From NCBI GenBank assembly GCA_023416195.1, contig JAEZID010000019.1:1-8099 (forward strand): 8,099 bases of DNA, read 5' to 3'. Below, piece by piece: positions 5,971 to 8,099 of the stretch. The notes under the pieces are model-generated. The model saw nothing but the letters and a program-made list of their open reading frames with translations, did not search any database and was not told the DNA's origin. Source of the DNA: Pseudomonadota bacterium (GTDB lineage Bacteria > Pseudomonadota > Alphaproteobacteria > Azospirillales > Azospirillaceae). Within the stretch, counting starts at the first letter, position 1. Each line of letters begins with the position of its first letter. Made by a program: the position numbers and the translations under genes.

Positions 5971-7134
5971 TCACTCGGCGGCGCGCGCGGCGCCGGGCGC
6001 CGTGGCGCCGGCCATCGCTTCCAGCTCGTCGACCTGGCGGCGCAGCTGCGCAGCGTTGGCGAGCAGAGCGCGCGTCAGGCCCTCGGCCGTGTCGCGCATG
6101 GAGAGCGTCTGCATGGTGTAGGCGTTGCCGTCGATGGCGCGCTGCACCGTCTCCACCCACTCCGCTGGCACGCCGTCGATGCCTTTGAAGGCGCCGCAGA
6201 TCGAGCCCAGCATGCCGCCGATGCAGTCGGTGTCGCGGCCCAGGTTGGTGGCGCCGATCATGCCCTGGCGCACGTCGCCCTTGGTGATCCGGAACAGCGC
6301 CAGCACTTCGGCCGCGGTCTCCACCGCGTCGGCGTAAGGGTAGGTCGGCATGAAGTGCTGGCGGATCGGTTCGCGGATGGTGCGGATGTCCGGATGGCGA
6401 TCGGCGATGTCCAGCGCCTGATCGAGGATCTGGCGGGTGTGCAGCGAGACGTTGGCCCGCGCAGCCTCGATCACCGAGTCCACCGTGGCGTCGGGGCGGA
6501 ACGCCTCGGCCGTCGCCGCGGCGATCACCTTGGATCCCTCGATGCCGCCGCTGCCGGCCGGCTGCATGAGCAGGCAGATCTCTTCGGTGTCCTGCGCCGC
6601 CTGACGCGGATTTCCGGCGTTGATGATGCCCACCGGGCCGATCATGTGGGCGGCGTCCACCAGACCCGGCCATGGTGTCATTCCGCCGATCAGGCGCGGG
6701 TTGATGCGGGTGTTCTCATCACCGGCGGTCAGCCGGTCGAAGTGGATGACGATGTGTGGGTTGACGAGCCGGCCGATGTGCTCGCGCTTGATCTCGCGGC
6801 GCCACATGGCGGCGAGATCGTCGACGGTGATGCGCCCGCCCTTCTCGATCATTGCCAGGGCCAGTAGGTAGCGAATCTCGGCACCGTCCTCGGTCATGCC
6901 GGGCGCCATGTTCATGTGCCGGTAGAGCAGCGGCGGGCTGTTGTTCCAGTAGCGCACCTCGCGCTCCTTCTGAACCCAGGGGAGGAGGTCTTCCACCCAC
7001 CCGAAATGCTCCTCGATGGCTTTCCAGCCGCCACCGGGAACGCTCACCCATTCCACCGCCGCGCCAATAGCCGATCCGATGTTGGAGGCGGCAACGGACC
7101 CGAAAACCTTTTTGAAGAGCGGAGTATCCTGCAC
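5971..7134 (-). CDS. ADP-ribosylglycohydrolase-family hydrolase, divergent metal site
   Basis: A cytoplasmic 387-residue protein of the DraG/ARH fold, predicted to hydrolyse a ribosyl bond with a two-metal centre. Motifs in order: GSAIGAAVEWV at 20-30 (canonical GDALG..E, with E28 kept), MTEDG at 80-84 in the place of the usual T-D-D-T, GRLVNPHIVI at 121-130, an ILDQALDIA helix at 236-244 and GRDTDCIGGMLGSICGA at 299-315, in the place of GDTDT/SIAA..GA. Metal ligands E28, T81, D83, D301 and D303 are retained, while Ser, Glu, Gly and Cys replace four usual positions. There is no signal peptide. The start is GTG 7134, with AGGGAG eight bases upstream. It is the first gene of the operon, before dctP. 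The context suggests cleavage of an imported riboside or ribose conjugate rather than protein de-ADP-ribosylation. The last 20 or so residues are low-complexity Ala/Gly. Confidence 0.87.
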   Translation of the reverse strand: MQDTPLFKKVFGSVAASNIGSAIGAAVEWVSVPGGGWKAIEEHFGWVEDLLPWVQKEREVRYWNNSPPLLYRHMNMAPGMTEDGAEIRYLLALAMIEKGGRITVDDLAAMWRREIKREHIGRLVNPHIVIHFDRLTAGDENTRINPRLIGGMTPWPGLVDAAHMIGPVGIINAGNPRQAAQDTEEICLLMQPAGSGGIEGSKVIAAATAEAFRPDATVDSVIEAARANVSLHTRQILDQALDIADRHPDIRTIREPIRQHFMPTYPYADAVETAAEVLALFRITKGDVRQGMIGATNLGRDTDCIGGMLGSICGAFKGIDGVPAEWVETVQRAIDGNAYTMQTLSMRDTAEGLTRALLANAAQLRRQVDELEAMAGATAPGAARAAE

Positions 7135-7150
7135 GTCTGTGCTCCCTGCG

Positions 7151-7161
7151 TGGCCAGACCG
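7151..7161. promoter_or_regulatory. Possible GntR/FCD operator in the operon leader
   Basis: Read on the + strand, TGGCCAGACCG matches 8 of 10 defined positions of the TGGTCnGACCA-type palindrome bound by FadR-subfamily regulators. It lies 17 bases before the GTG start of the hydrolase gene, a position suited to repression. The match is imperfect and was chosen by eye. Confidence 0.25.
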
Positions 7162-7184
7162 CGGTATGAGCGCGTCCTGACAGA

Positions 7185-7213
7185 TTGGGCGCAGAGAGAG
7201 CGGACATTGTCAA
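7185..7213 (-). promoter_or_regulatory. Candidate promoter of the seven-gene operon
   Basis: A perfect TTGACA -35 hexamer on the - strand occupies 7213-7208. At 17 bases spacing the -10 position (7190-7185) reads GCCCAA, a poor match. Transcription would begin near 7178, leaving a leader of about 44 bases. This is the only good -35 found upstream of the hydrolase gene. Confidence 0.3.
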
Positions 7214-7226
7214 CGGAAGCGATTGT

Positions 7227-7237
7227 TTGTCTGCCAA
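7227..7237. promoter_or_regulatory. Possible GntR/FCD operator upstream of the -35
   Basis: TTGTCTGCCAA matches 9 of 10 defined positions of the FadR-subfamily palindrome TTGTCnGACAA. It lies 14 bases upstream of the candidate -35 box. With the site at 7151-7161 it brackets the promoter, centre to centre 76 bases, which would suit looping by a dimeric repressor. Proposed by eye only. Confidence 0.3.
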
Positions 7238-7341
7238 GCATTGCGTGCATGGCCAGGATTGAGCGCGCTGGAACGCGTGCTCCGACAGGACTTCGGGCCA
7301 TCGGCCCTGCGCTCATGCTGAAGGAGTGCCAAGAGCGACAG

Positions 7342-7365
7342 CCCTTGAGTGGGGATCCCCTTGAG
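7342..7365. repeat. 8-bp direct repeat at the recombinase breakpoint
   Basis: CCCTTGAG occurs at 7342-7349 and again at 7358-7365, separated by eight bases that form part of the palindrome GGGGATCCCC (7351-7360). The second copy encodes the last recognisable recombinase residues (L138-G140, reading the - strand), so the repeat coincides with the truncation point. It may be a target duplication or deletion scar. Confidence 0.4.
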
Positions 7366-7639
7366 CCCCAGTAGAAGACGGCCGTTGGCCGTCCCAGGAT
7401 CGTAGACGCCGTCGCGATCGGCGATGAGACACTCCCGGTAACCGCACACGTCGAGCAGCGGATACCAGTCGGACCAGTTGCGGGCCAGGCGAGTCACCTC
7501 CAGCGAGAGGGTGATGCCGACCTCATCCAAGGTGACGCGCGACACCAGATCCTTGAGGCCCTGGCGGTGGGGCGCCGCAGCGCGGCTCAAGCCGAGGCCG
7601 GCGTCGATGACGTCGATCTCGGCCTCCGGCCAACCCAGT

Positions 7640-7873
7640 TCATGGGCGCGCTCGCGCAGGGCGTACTGCAGGCGCAGGCTCTCCTGGTTGGTCAGCACTT
7701 GGTGAGGCGTGGACTGGCGGACGTCGATGACCGCCTTGCGCGACAGGTGGTGCGGCTTCACGAGTTCGGAACCCATGGCTCACCTCCCGGAGGACTGCGG
7801 CAAGTTCATGGGCGACCTGCTGGCGGAGGGCGGCTGGCAGGCTGGGCCAGACTGCGGCGGGCTTGACGGGCAT
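7640..7873 (-). CDS. Small protein upstream of and overlapping the recombinase
   Basis: A 77-residue ORF beginning MPVKPAAVWPSLPAALRQQ, with a helical stretch (LRQQVAHELAAVLREV) at residues 16-31. GA-rich ribosome-like sequence precedes the ATG. The first 33 residues lie before the recombinase start and look like a real amphipathic helix; the rest overlaps the recombinase in another frame and is Pro/Arg-rich, like a shadow. The original protein may have been shorter, or this copy may be frameshifted. The position suggests an accessory protein translated ahead of the recombinase in the same element. Function unknown. Confidence 0.4.
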   Translation of the reverse strand: MPVKPAAVWPSLPAALRQQVAHELAAVLREVSHGFRTREAAPPVAQGGHRRPPVHASPSADQPGEPAPAVRPARARP

Positions 7874-7971
7874 GCGCCCTCGCCCTCTCCGGCCAGGGCG
7901 ACCAGTTCGCGCAACCCCTCGACGCTTAGCTTGATCGCGGCGGGCCGAAGCTCCGGAGAGAGCCGCAGGTC
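7780..7971 (-). pseudogene. C-terminal remnant of an unrecognised element gene
   Basis: In this frame the sequence reads DLRLSPELRPAAIKLSVEGL, then RELVALAGEGEGA, a coding-like amphipathic segment to about 7873. It then becomes a Pro/Ser-rich shadow of the small downstream ORF until the TGA at 7780. No start codon with a ribosome site belongs to it. It begins exactly where the IS110-like fragment changes frame, so it is either the shifted end of that gene or the end of another gene joined to it. Not recognised. Confidence 0.3.
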
Positions 7972-8099
7972 CGCATGGCGCCGACGACCTCCTCCAGCAT
8001 CGCATGCCCCTCGATCAGCTCCTCGACCCGCGCCGCAAAGCGCCCTTTGCTGACCTCGCCGACCTTCAAGCCGAAGCCGCGCGGAAGGCCGCGGATGCT
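7926..8099 (-). pseudogene. Fragment resembling IS110-family transposase
   Basis: Open from the window edge to a TAA at 7926, 57 residues. The first 42 read IRGLPRGFGLKVG, EVSKGRFAARVEELIEGH and MLEEVVGAM, the pattern of the linker region between the DEDD catalytic part and the C-terminal part in many IS110-family transposases. After M42 (7974) the frame becomes RTCGSLRSFGPPRSS and stops, unlike the family. The gene is therefore broken by an indel or a junction. The rest lies beyond the window. The family call rests on motif resemblance only. Confidence 0.45.

Larger units (their letters stand above)
7210..7776 (-). pseudogene. Truncated serine recombinase (resolvase-type catalytic domain)
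   Basis: The N-terminal catalytic domain of a transposon-borne serine recombinase. The full-length family is several hundred residues, with a Recombinase domain and zinc ribbon after the catalytic part. The ATG at 7776 has a strong GGAGGTGA site. The nucleophile is S22 in VRQST, with R20 nearby; SLEVTRLARN at 91-100 supplies the other conserved arginines, and DRDGVYDPGTANGRLLLGLKG at 120-140 closes the domain. Recognisable sequence stops at K139-G140 (about 7357). The remaining 48 residues to the stop at 7210 are unlike the family, which would continue with a helix and the DNA-binding domain. The usual Tyr two residues before R20 is Asp (D18). The protein is almost certainly inactive. The tail runs into the promoter region of the operon. 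Confidence 0.75.

Noticed and set aside
4389..6867. Two long + strand open frames (599 and 380 codons)
   Set aside because: Both are antisense to dctQ, dctP and the hydrolase gene, have shadow-like composition and lack ribosome sites.
5971..7134. DraG-type regulator of nitrogenase
   Set aside because: The metal motifs differ from DraG, there is no draT or nif gene nearby, and the neighbours are sugar catabolic and transport genes.
7044..7316. A 90-codon - strand ORF (MSAGPMARSPVG) between the recombinase and the hydrolase gene
   Set aside because: It overlaps the hydrolase N-terminus and the candidate promoter, matches no family known to me and has no ribosome site. Probably chance.
1..8099. 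CRISPR array, tRNA, rRNA or phage structural genes
   Set aside because: No regularly spaced repeats, tRNA-like cloverleafs or phage morphogenesis proteins were seen.

Overview
The window comes from a high-GC proteobacterium, most likely an alphaproteobacterium of the Azospirillum/Acetobacteraceae type. The basis is the strong G/C bias at third codon positions and the kinds of TRAP transporter, IS630 transposase and serine recombinase present. No rRNA, tRNA or CRISPR array was seen.

Layout from left to right: (1) Positions 1-699 hold a rightward IS630-family transposase whose N-terminal DNA-binding part is absent from the window, followed by a short non-coding gap (700-806). (2) Positions 807-7134 hold seven closely packed leftward genes that look like one operon. 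In transcription order they are: an ADP-ribosylglycohydrolase-fold hydrolase, dctP (TRAP solute-binding protein), dctQ (small TRAP membrane subunit), dctM (large TRAP permease), a GntR/FCD regulator, rpiB (ribose-5-phosphate isomerase B family) and rbsK (ribokinase). Gaps are 43, 30, -4, about 3-30, 26 and 11 bases. (3) From about 7210 to 8099 is mobile-element debris, also leftward: a serine recombinase truncated after about 140 residues, a small ORF just upstream of it, and a piece resembling an IS110-family transposase that changes frame near 7974.

Taken together, the operon reads as a complete uptake and catabolic unit. TRAP importer DctPQM brings in a solute. A cytoplasmic ADP-ribosylglycohydrolase-like enzyme could cut a ribosyl bond. 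RbsK would phosphorylate the released ribose, and RpiB would convert ribose 5-phosphate to ribulose 5-phosphate. The GntR/FCD protein would switch the unit. TRAP binding proteins usually need a carboxylate on the ligand, and the expected arginine is present, so the best guess is an acidic riboside or ribose conjugate. That substrate is inferred, not shown by the sequence. Transposable-element genes or remnants on both sides suggest the unit sits in an accessory, mobile part of the genome.
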